Source: Verrucomicrobiales bacterium (GTDB taxonomy: Bacteria > Verrucomicrobiota > Verrucomicrobiia > Verrucomicrobiales > V1-33). Taken from it: a stretch of 42,658 nucleotides of DNA. A program made the position numbers and the translations under genes. Below the pieces are notes generated by a model. The model saw nothing but the letters and a program-made list of their open reading frames with translations. It made no database searches and had not been told where the DNA came from. The DNA lies in NCBI GenBank assembly GCA_018003315.1, contig JAGNEJ010000035.1, positions 1 to 42,658 on the forward strand, given 5' to 3'. Positions 34,912-42,658 of the stretch are shown piece by piece. How positions within the stretch are numbered: the first letter of the stretch is position 1; each line of letters begins with the position of its first letter.

Positions 34912-36402
34912 ATGATCACCGAAGATCCAAAGCCAACCGAACGTGAGCCCCCACAGCAGGGGACTCCATCGTTTCGTGCGGCGCTGGAACTGCCTTCGGA
35001 GGAAACCACCGGTCAACCGATTCGGCGGCGCCGACGACTCTCCACGGGTTATTTTTCTGTCGTTTTCGTTCTGATGGACCTGGTCCTTTGGCTCGGCATG
35101 TTCGGACTCATCTACTGGATCAAAAGCTTGACCCATCAGGTGTCCCACCTTGAGCACCTTTCGGTGGTGGGGATCCCCCTCGGTGTTTCGCTGGTGGCGG
35201 CCTGGCTGGTTGGGGGGTATGACCGGGAATCGGATTTTTTCAGCCTGCGATTTGCATCGGAATTTGTCCTCGGCGGCATTCTGGCTGCGTTCGCAGGCGC
35301 AGGGCTGTCTGCCCTGGTTGGAACCTATGGCAGTTCCATGCAGACCAGCCGGATGCTGCTCATCCTCGCACCTGTGGGCTATACGTTTTCCGCCCTTTAC
35401 CTTCGACGATCGCTGGAGCCGGTGTTTGGACGAACCGCAACCACGGCACGACGCATTTTAGTGCTGGGAACTCCCGAAGACGGAGCCGCAATCCTAACCG
35501 CCATGGCGATTGTCGGCAAGGCTGCGAACGTCAGAGTGGTCGCATTGAACAATGGCGCTACGGAGGCGTCTCTGCGGAAGGCCCTGGATGCCGAAACGGC
35601 CGTTCAGAAAACCGAACATGCCTTGGACAGCATCGTTCTGGGCCGTGAAGTCCGTCAGCTTGATCCAGGTCTTTCGGAGATGCTGGTGGTCCTGCACTCC
35701 AATGCGGTTCCGGTCTTTGTCTGGGGCGCTTTCTGGCAGCAGCGTCTGCGCATGCTGGACGTGATGGACCCTTCCCCGTGCTGGTTGTTTGACCGCGACT
35801 TCCGGCTCGCCCGTTTTTCTGTGTATTCCCACGTCAAACGCCTTGCGGACGTTCTCCTCGCTTCCATTGGGCTATTGGCAACCTCGCCGCTGTTGCTGCT
35901 CATCTGGCTGGCCATCCGGGTCACCAGTCCAGGCAAAGGCGTCTTTCAACAGGATCGGTATGGGTACCGCGGGTGGCCGTTTACGATTTACAAGTTTCGT
36001 ACCATGAAGATGGATTCGGAAAAGGCGGGGACCACCACCGCGAGTGCCGATCCGCGCATCACCCGCATCGGAAAATTTCTCCGAAAATCCCGGCTCGATG
36101 AACTGCCCCAGCTCTGGAATGTGCTCAAAGGAGAAATGAGTCTGGTGGGGCCGCGTCCGGAATGGAGCGAATGCATCAAAGACTACGAAAATGAGGTTCC
36201 CTACTACCATCTCCGCCACCTTGTGAAGCCAGGAATCACCGGCTGGGCTCAGGTCAATTACCCCTACGGTCAGGACGTAGAGGACGCCCGGAACAAGCTC
36301 GCTTTCGACCTCTATTATGTAAAAAATGCCAGCATGATTCTGGATTGCAGCATCATCTTGAAAACCCTCCACGTCATCGTCGGCCGGGTGGGAGGACGGT
36401 GA
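34912..36402 (+). CDS. Polyprenyl glycosylphosphotransferase, PEP-CTERM/EpsB-like (496 aa)
   Basis: Initiating enzyme that transfers a sugar-1-phosphate to undecaprenyl phosphate. N-terminal half: transmembrane helices (about 46-70, 85-105, 120-145, 150-170) and a CoA-binding-like domain ([19 protein letters not shown]). C-terminal sugar transferase domain: [61 protein letters not shown], and [29 protein letters not shown]. The last segment resembles the PEP-CTERM-associated sugar transferase subgroup (TIGR03013) as I remember it. The ATG at 34912 is preferred over a TTG at 34891. It completes the EPS system together with the region 1 glycosyltransferases. Confidence 0.93.
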   Translation: MITEDPKPTEREPPQQGTPSFRAALELPSEETTGQPIRRRRRLSTGYFSVVFVLMDLVLWLGMFGLIYWIKSLTHQVSHLEHLSVVGIPLGVSLVAAWLVGGYDRESDFFSLRFASEFVLGGILAAFAGAGLSALVGTYGSSMQTSRMLLILAPVGYTFSALYLRRSLEPVFGRTATTARRILVLGTPEDGAAILTAMAIVGKAANVRVVALNNGATEASLRKALDAETAVQKTEHALDSIVLGREVRQLDPGLSEMLVVLHSNAVPVFVWGAFWQQRLRMLDVMDPSPCWLFDRDFRLARFSVYSHVKRLADVLLASIGLLATSPLLLLIWLAIRVTSPGKGVFQQDRYGYRGWPFTIYKFRTMKMDSEKAGTTTASADPRITRIGKFLRKSRLDELPQLWNVLKGEMSLVGPRPEWSECIKDYENEVPYYHLRHLVKPGITGWAQVNYPYGQDVEDARNKLAFDLYYVKNASMILDCSIILKTLHVIVGRVGGR

Positions 36403-36633
36403 ACACTCCAATGCCATTGTTCCAACCCATGCCCTCACTGGAATTCACTGAAACCGCACGCCGGTTCCGGCTGTTTCCCCGGGAGCGCATTGCATTGAAA
36501 CGGCACACCAGCCATGTTTGTGCCGGGCTTTCCTCTGGCAGAACCTGACAACCACCCGCCTGCCCCGGCACCGGTATCATGGAAATGATGCCCCGATTCC
36601 ATCCTGCTCTGCGATTGGTCCGGCCATGCCCCG

Positions 36634-36651
36634 ACCAAGGGCGGCAGCATG
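36634..36651 (+). repeat. 18-base repeat copy 2, overlapping the YdcF-like start
   Basis: ACCAAGGGCGGCAGCATG, identical to 16389-16406 on the minus strand. Here the final ATG is the start codon of the YdcF-like gene and AAGGGCGG serves as its ribosome-binding site. The two copies sit in the leaders of two glycan transcription units. Confidence 0.6.
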
Positions 36652-37350
36652 GAATTGGGCGCAGCACCGCAGTCCCGCAACCCTCAGGCCTTTCAAACCC
36701 TGTCTGAAATTTCAGCATCTCTTCGCACCCGCAGCCGGTGGGGTCGCTGGGGCGTCCGGTTTGCCATTTTGGTTGTCGGGGCGCTGCTCCTCTGGTGGTT
36801 CCGCATCCCCTTGGGTCGCACTGCGGCACGGTGGTGGATGGTCGAGGAATCGCCCGCCAGCGCCGACGCCATTGTTGTCCTCGGTGGCGGTGAGGACTAC
36901 CGACCGTTCGCCGCTGCGAAGTTGTGGAAGGAAGGGCTGGCGCCGCTCATTCTGGTTCCCAACGTCCCTCCCAGCCCCGCAGAAACACTGGGCCTGCGCT
37001 CCACCACCACCGAGATCATCCTCGGCGTGCTCAAATCCCAGGGAGTTCCGGAGGCGGCCATCCAGCGCATTGGCCACGACGCCTCCAGTACCCGCGAAGA
37101 AGCGCTGGCTGTGAAGACTTGGGTCGAGGCGCACCCTTCAACAGTGCACATTCTTCTGGTGCCCACCGATCCTTTTGCCACCCGCCGCACCAACTGGTTT
37201 TTTGAAAAAACCCTGCCCGGCATTGATACCCGCGTGCTCCGCATCGACCCCCACGAATACACCGCCGAAACCTGGTGGGAAAAGGAACAGGGCCTCATTG
37301 CTTTCCAGAATGAAGTCCTCAAAAACCTCTACTATCATCTGAAATACTGA
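36649..37350 (+). CDS. YdcF/ElyC/SanA-like DUF218 protein (233 aa)
   Basis: Single transmembrane helix at about 36-51 (VRFAILVVGALLLWWF), then a DUF218 domain: ADAIVVLGGGEDYRPFAAAKLWKEG, a central segment with STREEALAVKTWV, and LLVPTDPFATRRTNWFFEKTLPG. ElyC and SanA affect envelope carbohydrate biogenesis; the YdcF fold binds nucleotide-like ligands. It follows the sugar transferase after 246 bases, in the same direction, so a role in EPS or envelope assembly is likely. The start is fixed by the ATG inside the repeat above; there is no other Met before the helix. Confidence 0.82.
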   Translation: MELGAAPQSRNPQAFQTLSEISASLRTRSRWGRWGVRFAILVVGALLLWWFRIPLGRTAARWWMVEESPASADAIVVLGGGEDYRPFAAAKLWKEGLAPLILVPNVPPSPAETLGLRSTTTEIILGVLKSQGVPEAAIQRIGHDASSTREEALAVKTWVEAHPSTVHILLVPTDPFATRRTNWFFEKTLPGIDTRVLRIDPHEYTAETWWEKEQGLIAFQNEVLKNLYYHLKY

Positions 37351-37448
37351 GCGGGCAAACATTGAAATCCAGACAAGTGGAGGTGGTGCATTCTGAAAGG
37401 TTGAAATCTTGAAACGGAAAGTTTGAAGAACGTGCAGGCTCCGTGCAA

Positions 37449-38459
37449 ATGCACGGCCCGGATCTCCACCCCACCGACGTCCACCAGTCCCTCATTTCGC
37501 TCCCTCTGCATCAGCCGCACGACAAACTCTTCAAAGCAGCATTTTCCGAAACGGAAACCGCTGCCGCGTTTCTCAAAGCCCAGTTCTCCCCTTCCTTGAC
37601 CGCCCGGATGGATTGGGAAGTCCTGCGCCTCATCCCCGGCACCTTTCTGGATGAACACCTTCAGGCTTCCGCAAGCGATCTGCTCTACCAGATCCCGCTG
37701 GATGGCGGTCCCGCCTTTCTCTACATTTTATTTGAGCACCAGCGGCAGGAAGACCCGTGGCTGCCCCTGCGGCTGCTGCGCTACATGCTCCGCATCTGGG
37801 AAATCCAGCGGCGCGACCACCCGGAAGCATCCAGTCTATCCCCCATTCTTCCCATTGTCCTGGCACAAAACGCCACTCCTTGGAAGTCCTCGACACGGTT
37901 TTTCGACCTGTTCTCAGTGCCGCCGCAGCTCGCCCCGGAAATCCAGCGCTTCACACCCGATTTTATCCATCAGCGCCTGGAATTAGCCGGACTCCCCTTC
38001 GACAAAATTACGGGCACTCCGCAGGGCATCCTGACATTGCGGGTTCTCAAAGCTGAACAGCTCGGGCAGCTTCTTGATGCCGCAGTTTGGGATGAAGCAT
38101 TGCTGGTTCGATTGCCTGAACCCGCCTTGCTGCAGTTGCTCCGCTACATCTTTGCCGCTGAGGTTGACAGGGACGGCTTCACCCGTAGGATTGAATCACT
38201 CAACGAACCCAAGACCAAATCCGCCGCCATGTCCCTAGCTGATCAACTCCGCCAGGAAGGCCGCCAAGAGGGCCGCCAGGAAGGCCAGGTCCACACCAAG
38301 CGGCAGGATGTGCTGGAGGCGCTGGAGATTCGATTTGATTCCGTGCCGGAAGGACTCCGCGAAGAGATCGCCCGCATCGCCGACCTGTCCAAACTGCAGG
38401 CCCTGCTCCGCAGCGCCATTCGCTGCGCTGACCTTGAGACATTTGCCAGGGAACTGTAA
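37449..38459 (+). CDS. Rpn-family recombination-promoting nuclease-like protein (336 aa)
   Basis: PD-(D/E)XK-type Rpn/transposase_31 family. The N-terminal HDKLFKAAFSE, the DLLYQIPLDGGPAFLYILFEHQ segment (the Asp and the E-x-Q of the nuclease motif), LRLLRYMLRIWE, and the LPIVLAQNATPW region are family hallmarks. The C-terminus has the charged Q/E/G repeat RQEGRQEGRQEGQ and LEALEIRF ... GLREEIARI. E. coli Rpn proteins are DNA endonucleases that promote RecA-independent recombination. An in-frame GTG at 37443 is ignored in favour of the ATG at 37449. It starts the accessory segment and is a tandem paralogue of the next gene. Confidence 0.88.
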   Translation: MHGPDLHPTDVHQSLISLPLHQPHDKLFKAAFSETETAAAFLKAQFSPSLTARMDWEVLRLIPGTFLDEHLQASASDLLYQIPLDGGPAFLYILFEHQRQEDPWLPLRLLRYMLRIWEIQRRDHPEASSLSPILPIVLAQNATPWKSSTRFFDLFSVPPQLAPEIQRFTPDFIHQRLELAGLPFDKITGTPQGILTLRVLKAEQLGQLLDAAVWDEALLVRLPEPALLQLLRYIFAAEVDRDGFTRRIESLNEPKTKSAAMSLADQLRQEGRQEGRQEGQVHTKRQDVLEALEIRFDSVPEGLREEIARIADLSKLQALLRSAIRCADLETFAREL

Positions 38460-38571
38460 GGGAAAACCACAGGCGAACAAGGCCGACGCACATTCCAATT
38501 CGCGTTCCAAATGAGCGGCATGACCAGGCCGGAGACTTGCCGGTTCACTGGTGCGGTAACGGGGAGTGCTG

Positions 38572-38588
38572 CCATGCCTCCGGCATGG
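38572..38588. repeat. Perfect short palindrome between the two Rpn genes
   Basis: CCATGCC-tcc-GGCATGG, 7-base stem, 3-base loop, in the 203-base gap between the Rpn-like genes. Possibly part of a dispersed repeat; no T tract follows. Confidence 0.4.
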
Positions 38589-38665
38589 GACAGGGTGCGG
38601 GCTTCGTTTCCCAGTCGTGCTGCCTGCACAAGGCTTCTGTTCAAAAGGGTTGAAAACATTTCGTG

Positions 38666-39505
38666 ATGGGAAGCCCCGTCACGGCACCGTCCATTTCGCA
38701 TGACTACCCTCGCGAGGACCCTCGGTCTGACGGTTCCCGTCTCCGGTCTTTCCCGGAAGGCGCGCCGCTCACCGACTCCGATTGCCTGGTGTATCTTTTG
38801 TTTGAACACCAGACCACCCGGGACCACGCACTCGCGCTGCGGCTCTTGCGCTACATGGTTCGCATTTGGGAATCCCGGCTCAACAGGCATGCTGCCCCCG
38901 CCCGCTTGCCCGTCATCCTGCCGGTCGTGCTCGCCCAGAATGCCGAGGTCTGGGAACTTTCGCCACGCTTCTCCAGCCTCCTGGACATCCCCGCGGATTT
39001 TGGGGACGAACTGCGCGCCTGCATCCCAGACTTCACTTTCCGTCTCATCCAACTCGCCGGCCTGTCGTTTGAATCCATCCGCGGCACCCCGGCGGGCATC
39101 ATGACGCTGCGCGTCATGAAGGCGGAGCGCATCGCCAGGCTGCTCGACGACCCAGTCTGGGACGAGGCGCTTCTGATGCAGCTCCCGCGTGAAACCCTCG
39201 AGTTCATCATCCGCTACCTGCTCCGTGCCGATATTGACAAGGACGCGTTCGACCATAGGGTGAGCACCATCGCACAACCCGAACTGCAGACGACCACCAT
39301 GACACTCGCCGACCAGCTTCGTGATGAAGGCCTGCAGAAGGGCCTGCAGGAGGGTATTCTGGAAGCCTTGGAAATCCGCTTTGGCCCGATCCCCGACGGT
39401 CTGCGCGAGGTGGTCGCCGCGATGGATGACGTGACCCAACTGCGCGGCCTCCACAAAGCGTCCATTCAGGCAACCTCGCTGGAAGAATTTTCCCGCAGCC
39501 TGTGA
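38666..39505 (+). CDS. Rpn-family protein, N-terminally truncated copy (279 aa)
   Basis: Tandem paralogue of 37449-38459: shared LFEHQ, LRLLRYMVRIWE, LPVVLAQNA, PDFTFRLIQLAGL, GTPAGIMTLRVMKAE, VWDEALLMQLP, LADQLRDEGLQKGLQEG and GLREVV. Compared with the first copy, about 60 residues are missing between the N-terminal HD and the segment DSDCLVYLLFEHQ, so the HDKLFK start and the first catalytic Asp region (SDLLY) are gone while the EHQ is kept. The frame is still open, but the nuclease is probably inactive. The upstream 203 bases do not contain the lost part in any frame. Confidence 0.7.
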   Translation: MGSPVTAPSISHDYPREDPRSDGSRLRSFPEGAPLTDSDCLVYLLFEHQTTRDHALALRLLRYMVRIWESRLNRHAAPARLPVILPVVLAQNAEVWELSPRFSSLLDIPADFGDELRACIPDFTFRLIQLAGLSFESIRGTPAGIMTLRVMKAERIARLLDDPVWDEALLMQLPRETLEFIIRYLLRADIDKDAFDHRVSTIAQPELQTTTMTLADQLRDEGLQKGLQEGILEALEIRFGPIPDGLREVVAAMDDVTQLRGLHKASIQATSLEEFSRSL

Positions 39506-39702
39506 GTTCGTAATCGGGGCGGTTCAAATGGCATGAGGCGCTCGATTCGGAGGTGGTCGGCCCTGCCACCCATGCGCGGATGATCAACCCCGCTCGCCTG
39601 TTCCAAGTGCCTTGTAACTTGTGAAAAGCGGCAGACCCGCCGCCACGAAAACCCGGGCCCAAGCAAGATCGGGAACCGAACCCATGTTGTCCGGTATCAG
39701 CT

Positions 39703-40737
39703 TTGACCACCAAGCCCTCCCTCCTCGTCACCGGCTCGTCCGGCCTCATCGATTCCGAAGTTTGCGTCCATTTTGCCTCGCTCGGCTGACACATCCATGG
39801 CGTCGATAACAACCAGCGCGCGGTCTTCTTCGGCCCGCAGGGCGACACCCGCTGGAGCCAGTCCCGCCTCGCGGACTGGCTCGGTGCCTCGTTCACCCAC
39901 CACGAACTGGACATCCGGAATCGCCAAGGCGTGCTGGATCTGCTGAAGCACGTAAAGCCCGACGCCATCGTCCACACCGCCGCCCAGCCATCGCATGATC
40001 GCGCCGCGGCGATCCCGTTTGAAGACTTCGACACCAATGCCGTCGGCACGCTCAACCTGCTCGAAGCGACCCGTCAGGCTTGTCCGGAATCGCCCTTCGT
40101 CCACATGTCCACCAACAAGGTCTATGGCGACCGGCCCAACACGATCGCCCTCCGCGAGCTGGAAACCCGCCGGGACTACGCCGACCCGGCCCGCGCCAAC
40201 GGTATCGCCGAGGACTTTTCCATCGACCAATCCAAGCACTCGCTCTTCGGAGCTTCCAAGGTGGCGGCCGGCGTGATGGTCCAGGAATACGGCCGCTACT
40301 TCGGCATCCACACCGCCTGACTGCGCGGTGGCTGCTTGACCGGACCGAACCATTCCGGCGCTGAACTCCACGGCTTCCTCCCCTGCCTCGTGAAGGGCGA
40401 CCTCGAGGGGCGCGAATACAAGGCCTTCGGCTAAAAGGGCAAGCAGGTCCGCGACAAAATCCACTTCCACGACGTCGCCCGCTTCATCGAGGAATTCATC
40501 AAGGCCCCGCGCATCGCGGATGTCTACAACATCGGCGGCGGACGCAACAACTCGTGATCGATTTGGGAAGCATTCAAAATCGCGGAAAATTCCTCCGGCA
40601 AACGGCAGGTTTACCAATACGTCGATGAAAACCGCATTGGCGACCACATCTGTTACCTCTCGGATCCCGCCAAGCTGCGCGCCCACTACCCGACATGGGA
40701 CATCACGGTCTCTTTGGAGGAAACCATCCGGCAGATG
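39703..40737 (+). pseudogene. Decayed NAD-dependent nucleotide-sugar epimerase with four in-frame stops
   Basis: Reading one frame from a TTG at 39703, the protein shows a degraded Rossmann motif [81 protein letters not shown] and GDHICYLSDPAKLRAHYP, the pattern of CDP-tyvelose-like epimerases. Stops occur at 39787-39789 (TGA), 40318-40320 (TGA), 40432-40434 (TAA) and 40555-40557 (TGA), and no frameshift is seen. Conserved family residues at these points appear to be Trp, Cys, Tyr and Cys, each one base away from the stop found. The 3' end joins a permease fragment. GC3-rich codon use differs from the EPS region. Confidence 0.9.
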
Positions 40738-41173
40738 CCGGCCTGTTGCCGTGGACTTTCTTCGCCACCGCTTTGTCCGAGGCCAGCAACAGCCTCGTCT
40801 CCAACGCCAACCTCATCAGCAAGGTTTATTTTCCTCGCCTCATCGTCCCCACCGCCACCATCGTCGTTGCCTTCGTCGATTTCCTCATCGGATTCTCCTC
40901 CTACCCGTCATCGTCGCCTTCCTCGTTCAGTTCGGTCTCTACGTTTCGCCCGTCGGCTTCGCCAGCGGGGTCATCCCGGAAAAATGGCGGCTTCTCTACT
41001 CGCTCAATCCCATGGTTGGCAGCATCGACGGTTTCCGCTGGTGCCTCCTCGGCGGCCGGACGCCCATCGACTGGCAGGTCTTCGGCCTCAGCCTCGCCGT
41101 CACCGCCTTCTTCCTCTGGCTCGGCATCCGGCAGTTCCGCAGCATGGAAAAAAGAATTGCGGATTTGATCTGA
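40738..41173 (+). pseudogene. Broken ABC-2 polysaccharide export permease (Wzm/TagG-like)
   Basis: Two frames together give a permease: LLPWTFFATALSEASNSLVSNANLISKVYFPRLIVP followed by VVAFVDFLIGF in one frame (from about 40740), then, after a frame change near 40900, LLPVIVAFLVQFGLYVSPVGF and EKWRLLYSLNPMVGSIDGFRWCLLGG in another frame, ending at the TGA 41171-41173. The N-terminal part of the family is absent, and the middle, where these permeases carry the segment around SALNVKYRDVRY, is deleted. The partner ATPase (Wzt) is not in the window. Together with the epimerase pseudogene it is the remnant of an ABC-type glycan locus. Confidence 0.85.
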
Positions 41174-41240
41174 GAGGGGGCAGGGGGGAAGAGGGGCGCA
41201 TACCCCTTGATTATTTCCGTACGTTTGGCACATTTGATGC

Positions 41241-41519
41241 ATGACTGAGCAAATTAGACTCCGGATCGATGGCGAACTGGCGGCCGCAGCGGGCGAGGTA
41301 TGTCGCGAAATCGGGATTACGCCAACGGCGGCGGTCTCCATGTTCTTCGCACAGATGGTCAAACTGCGTGGACTCCCATTCAGGCCAAGCAGTTTTCCGG
41401 CCTTGGATGAATATGCCGTTACCCTGACTCAGGCGACGCTGGCGGAAGACCTTGCACTGGCGGAAATCGCCGCGTCGCGAGAAACCGGCGGGTTGGAGAT
41501 CTTCACTGGCGCGTTATGA
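41241..41519 (+). CDS. RelB/DinJ-family antitoxin (92 aa)
   Basis: Ribbon-helix-helix antitoxin: QIRLRIDGELAAAAGEVCREIGITPTAAVSMFFAQMVKLRGLPF (4-47) is the RelB/DinJ N-terminus that binds DNA and dimerises; the C-terminal tail would wrap the toxin. Its stop overlaps the toxin start as ATGA (41516-41519), typical of a co-translated module. It probably autorepresses its promoter, located in the 67 bases after the permease pseudogene. Confidence 0.87.
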   Translation: MTEQIRLRIDGELAAAAGEVCREIGITPTAAVSMFFAQMVKLRGLPFRPSSFPALDEYAVTLTQATLAEDLALAEIAASRETGGLEIFTGAL

Positions 41520-41800
41520 TTGAAGTGCTGCTTTCGGAAAGAATCCGGAAAACCGCAGCCAAATTGCCTCCCGGCCTTCGTGGAAAAGTTTCCCGGACAA
41601 TCTCCAAAGTAGCGGCGGCTTTTGGCGACCCTCACGCACACCGGGGCTTCGGGCTTCGCAAACTTGCGGAGCGGTCCTATGAGATCCGTGTTCATTTGCA
41701 ATGGCGCGTGGTGTTCATCCATGATGGGACATCCCTGATCGCCTATGACATCATGAACCGCGATGATGTGGCGCTTTGGTTGCGGGGACAGCGTCAGTAG
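41516..41800 (+). CDS. RelE/ParE-superfamily toxin (94 aa)
   Basis: Small basic protein. The segment GFGLRKLAERSYEIRVHLQWRVVFIHDGTSLIAYDIMNRDDVALWL is the RelE/ParE/YafQ C-terminal beta-sheet and helix pattern; Arg residues in RVHLQWRVVF are in the RelE RNase region. It follows RelB/DinJ by a 4-base overlap. Ribosome-dependent mRNA cleavage is the usual role for RelE-type partners of RelB/DinJ; a gyrase-targeting ParE type is less likely given the antitoxin. Confidence 0.85.
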   Translation: MIEVLLSERIRKTAAKLPPGLRGKVSRTISKVAAAFGDPHAHRGFGLRKLAERSYEIRVHLQWRVVFIHDGTSLIAYDIMNRDDVALWLRGQRQ

Positions 41801-41933
41801 GCAGGAGACACGAAGCACACTTCGTTTCCAAGCTGACGGACTATGACGGGGAAAATGGCGAGACGGATATTTCCAAGGGTGCCACGGAGATTTTTTCTGG
41901 ACAGATATCCTGTTCAGGTTTATCTGGGTCGTC

Positions 41934-42209
41934 ATGCCTGCCGTTTCCTACACTGAAGCACGTGACCGTCTCGCCAGCATTTGGGACGAGGCCGTCTCAA
42001 CCCGTGAGCCGGTGATCATTTCCCGCCGTGGTTCCGAATCCGTGGTGCTCGTGCCGCTGGACGAATGGGAGGGCTTGCAGGAGACCGCCCACCTCCTCCG
42101 CTCTCCCGCCAACGCGCGGCGCCTGCTGGGCGCGCTCCAACGTTTGGGCGAGGGAGAAGGGCAGACCCTCGCCATGGGAGACCTCAGACAAAATGCCGGC
42201 TTGCCCTGA
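41934..42209 (+). CDS. yefM: Phd/YefM-family antitoxin (91 aa)
   Basis: AVSYTEARDRLASIWDEAVSTREPVIISRRGSESVVLVPLDEWEGLQET (3-51) is the Phd/YefM DNA-binding N-terminal domain, followed by a Leu/Arg-rich C-terminal tail (LRSPANARRLLGALQRLGEG) that would neutralise YoeB. Its stop overlaps the toxin start as TGATG (42207-42211). Confidence 0.92.
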   Translation: MPAVSYTEARDRLASIWDEAVSTREPVIISRRGSESVVLVPLDEWEGLQETAHLLRSPANARRLLGALQRLGEGEGQTLAMGDLRQNAGLP

Positions 42210-42475
42210 TGTCCGCTGAAAGGCTGCTGGTGTTCGACCGCGATTTCCTGGAAGATTTGGCCCATTGGGTGGCCACGGACAGGAAAACCGCCTTGAAAGT
42301 GCTTGATCTGGTGGAAGCCGTGCGACGGGAACCCTTCGCGGGCATCGGCAAGCCCGAACCTCTCCGTCATTTGGGTTCTGGCGTGTGGTCCAGACGGATC
42401 ACCGGAGAACATCGCCTGGTCTATCGCGTCACCGATGACCGCCTGCTCTTCGCCCAAGCCCGTTACCATTATTGA
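42209..42475 (+). CDS. yoeB: YoeB/Txe-family mRNA interferase toxin (88 aa)
   Basis: Ribosome-dependent mRNA-cleaving toxin. Hallmarks are EPFAGIGKPEPLRHL (41-55), GVWSRRITGEHRLVYRV (58-74) and the C-terminal ARYHY (84-88) with the catalytic His-Tyr pair. Full length. The start ATG at 42209 overlaps the yefM stop. An in-frame upstream extension to 42065 is not used because it would overlap yefM. It is the second toxin-antitoxin module in 1.2 kb. Confidence 0.94.
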   Translation: MSAERLLVFDRDFLEDLAHWVATDRKTALKVLDLVEAVRREPFAGIGKPEPLRHLGSGVWSRRITGEHRLVYRVTDDRLLFAQARYHY

Positions 42476-42658
42476 ACGGGACATCGGGAGGCCGGAAACC
42501 TGAGGGCGGAGAGCTGAAACCTGGAGTTTAGTTTTACTTCGTTACCGAATTTCTGGAGTTTCCATCCGTCCACTTTCGCTTCTGAGCGACCCGGCGTTTT
42601 GATCGCGTCACCATTCGCCGTCGCTGGTGGCGGCGCAGAATTCGATCAATGACAACCT

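Noticed and set aside
41959-41964. CACGTG core as a third parS site
   Set aside because: Flanks (AAG and ACC) do not match the parS arms; it is just yefM coding sequence.
42611-42658. Possible C-terminal 16 codons of a minus-strand gene (ending EFCAATSDGEW, TGA at 42610-42608)
   Set aside because: Too short to support; it is cut by the window edge and no family can be recognised. The remaining 42476-42610 bases show nothing.

Overview
The window is a GC-rich bacterial chromosome segment, almost fully coding. It most likely comes from a Verrucomicrobiota member or a close relative. That placement is an inference from several traits found together: PEP-CTERM proteins with an Arg-rich tail, a PEP-CTERM-type sugar transferase, a 629-residue ParE/GyrB-like topoisomerase subunit, and very large exopolysaccharide (EPS) loci. 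I saw no rRNA, tRNA, CRISPR array or insertion sequence.

Region 1 (1-17592, all minus strand) is a nucleotide-sugar and glycan assembly operon, read right to left. It opens with a GbsR/MarR-type regulator and a NusG/RfaH-like antiterminator. A 246-base leader and the biosynthetic genes follow: GDP-mannose 3,5-epimerase, a decayed fcl remnant, two Gfo/Idh dehydrogenases, a UDP-GlcNAc 6-dehydrogenase, a methyltransferase, an N-acetyltransferase, glycosyltransferases, gmd, fcl, a WecG-type transferase, two DegT aminotransferases, an SDR epimerase, a second acetyltransferase, and a Wzx flippase cut by the window edge. The genes predict GDP-L-fucose, GDP-L-galactose and a UDP-2,3-diacetamido-glucuronic acid-like sugar as building blocks, plus one more amino sugar.

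Region 2 (17818-26190) is mostly housekeeping: a PIG-L deacetylase, ParE/GyrB, MnmG, cytidine deaminase, a XerC/D recombinase and a divergent SAF-domain oxidoreductase. Two parS-like ParB sites lie inside mnmG and cdd, which suggests the segment is close to the replication origin.

Region 3 (26264-37350) is the export and surface half of an EPS system: Wzc-like tyrosine autokinase, Wza-like export protein and a beta-barrel protein on the minus strand; then, on the plus strand, a 49-residue secreted peptide, a PEP-CTERM protein, a larger paralogue that has lost its anchor, the initiating polyprenyl glycosylphosphotransferase and a YdcF-type protein. Regions 1 and 3 complement each other (precursors, transferases and flippase versus initiation, chain-length control and export) and probably build one polymer.

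Region 4 (37449-42658) is accessory DNA: two Rpn-family nuclease-like genes (the second N-terminally truncated), a decayed nucleotide-sugar epimerase with four in-frame stops joined to a broken ABC-2 polysaccharide permease, and two toxin-antitoxin modules in tandem.
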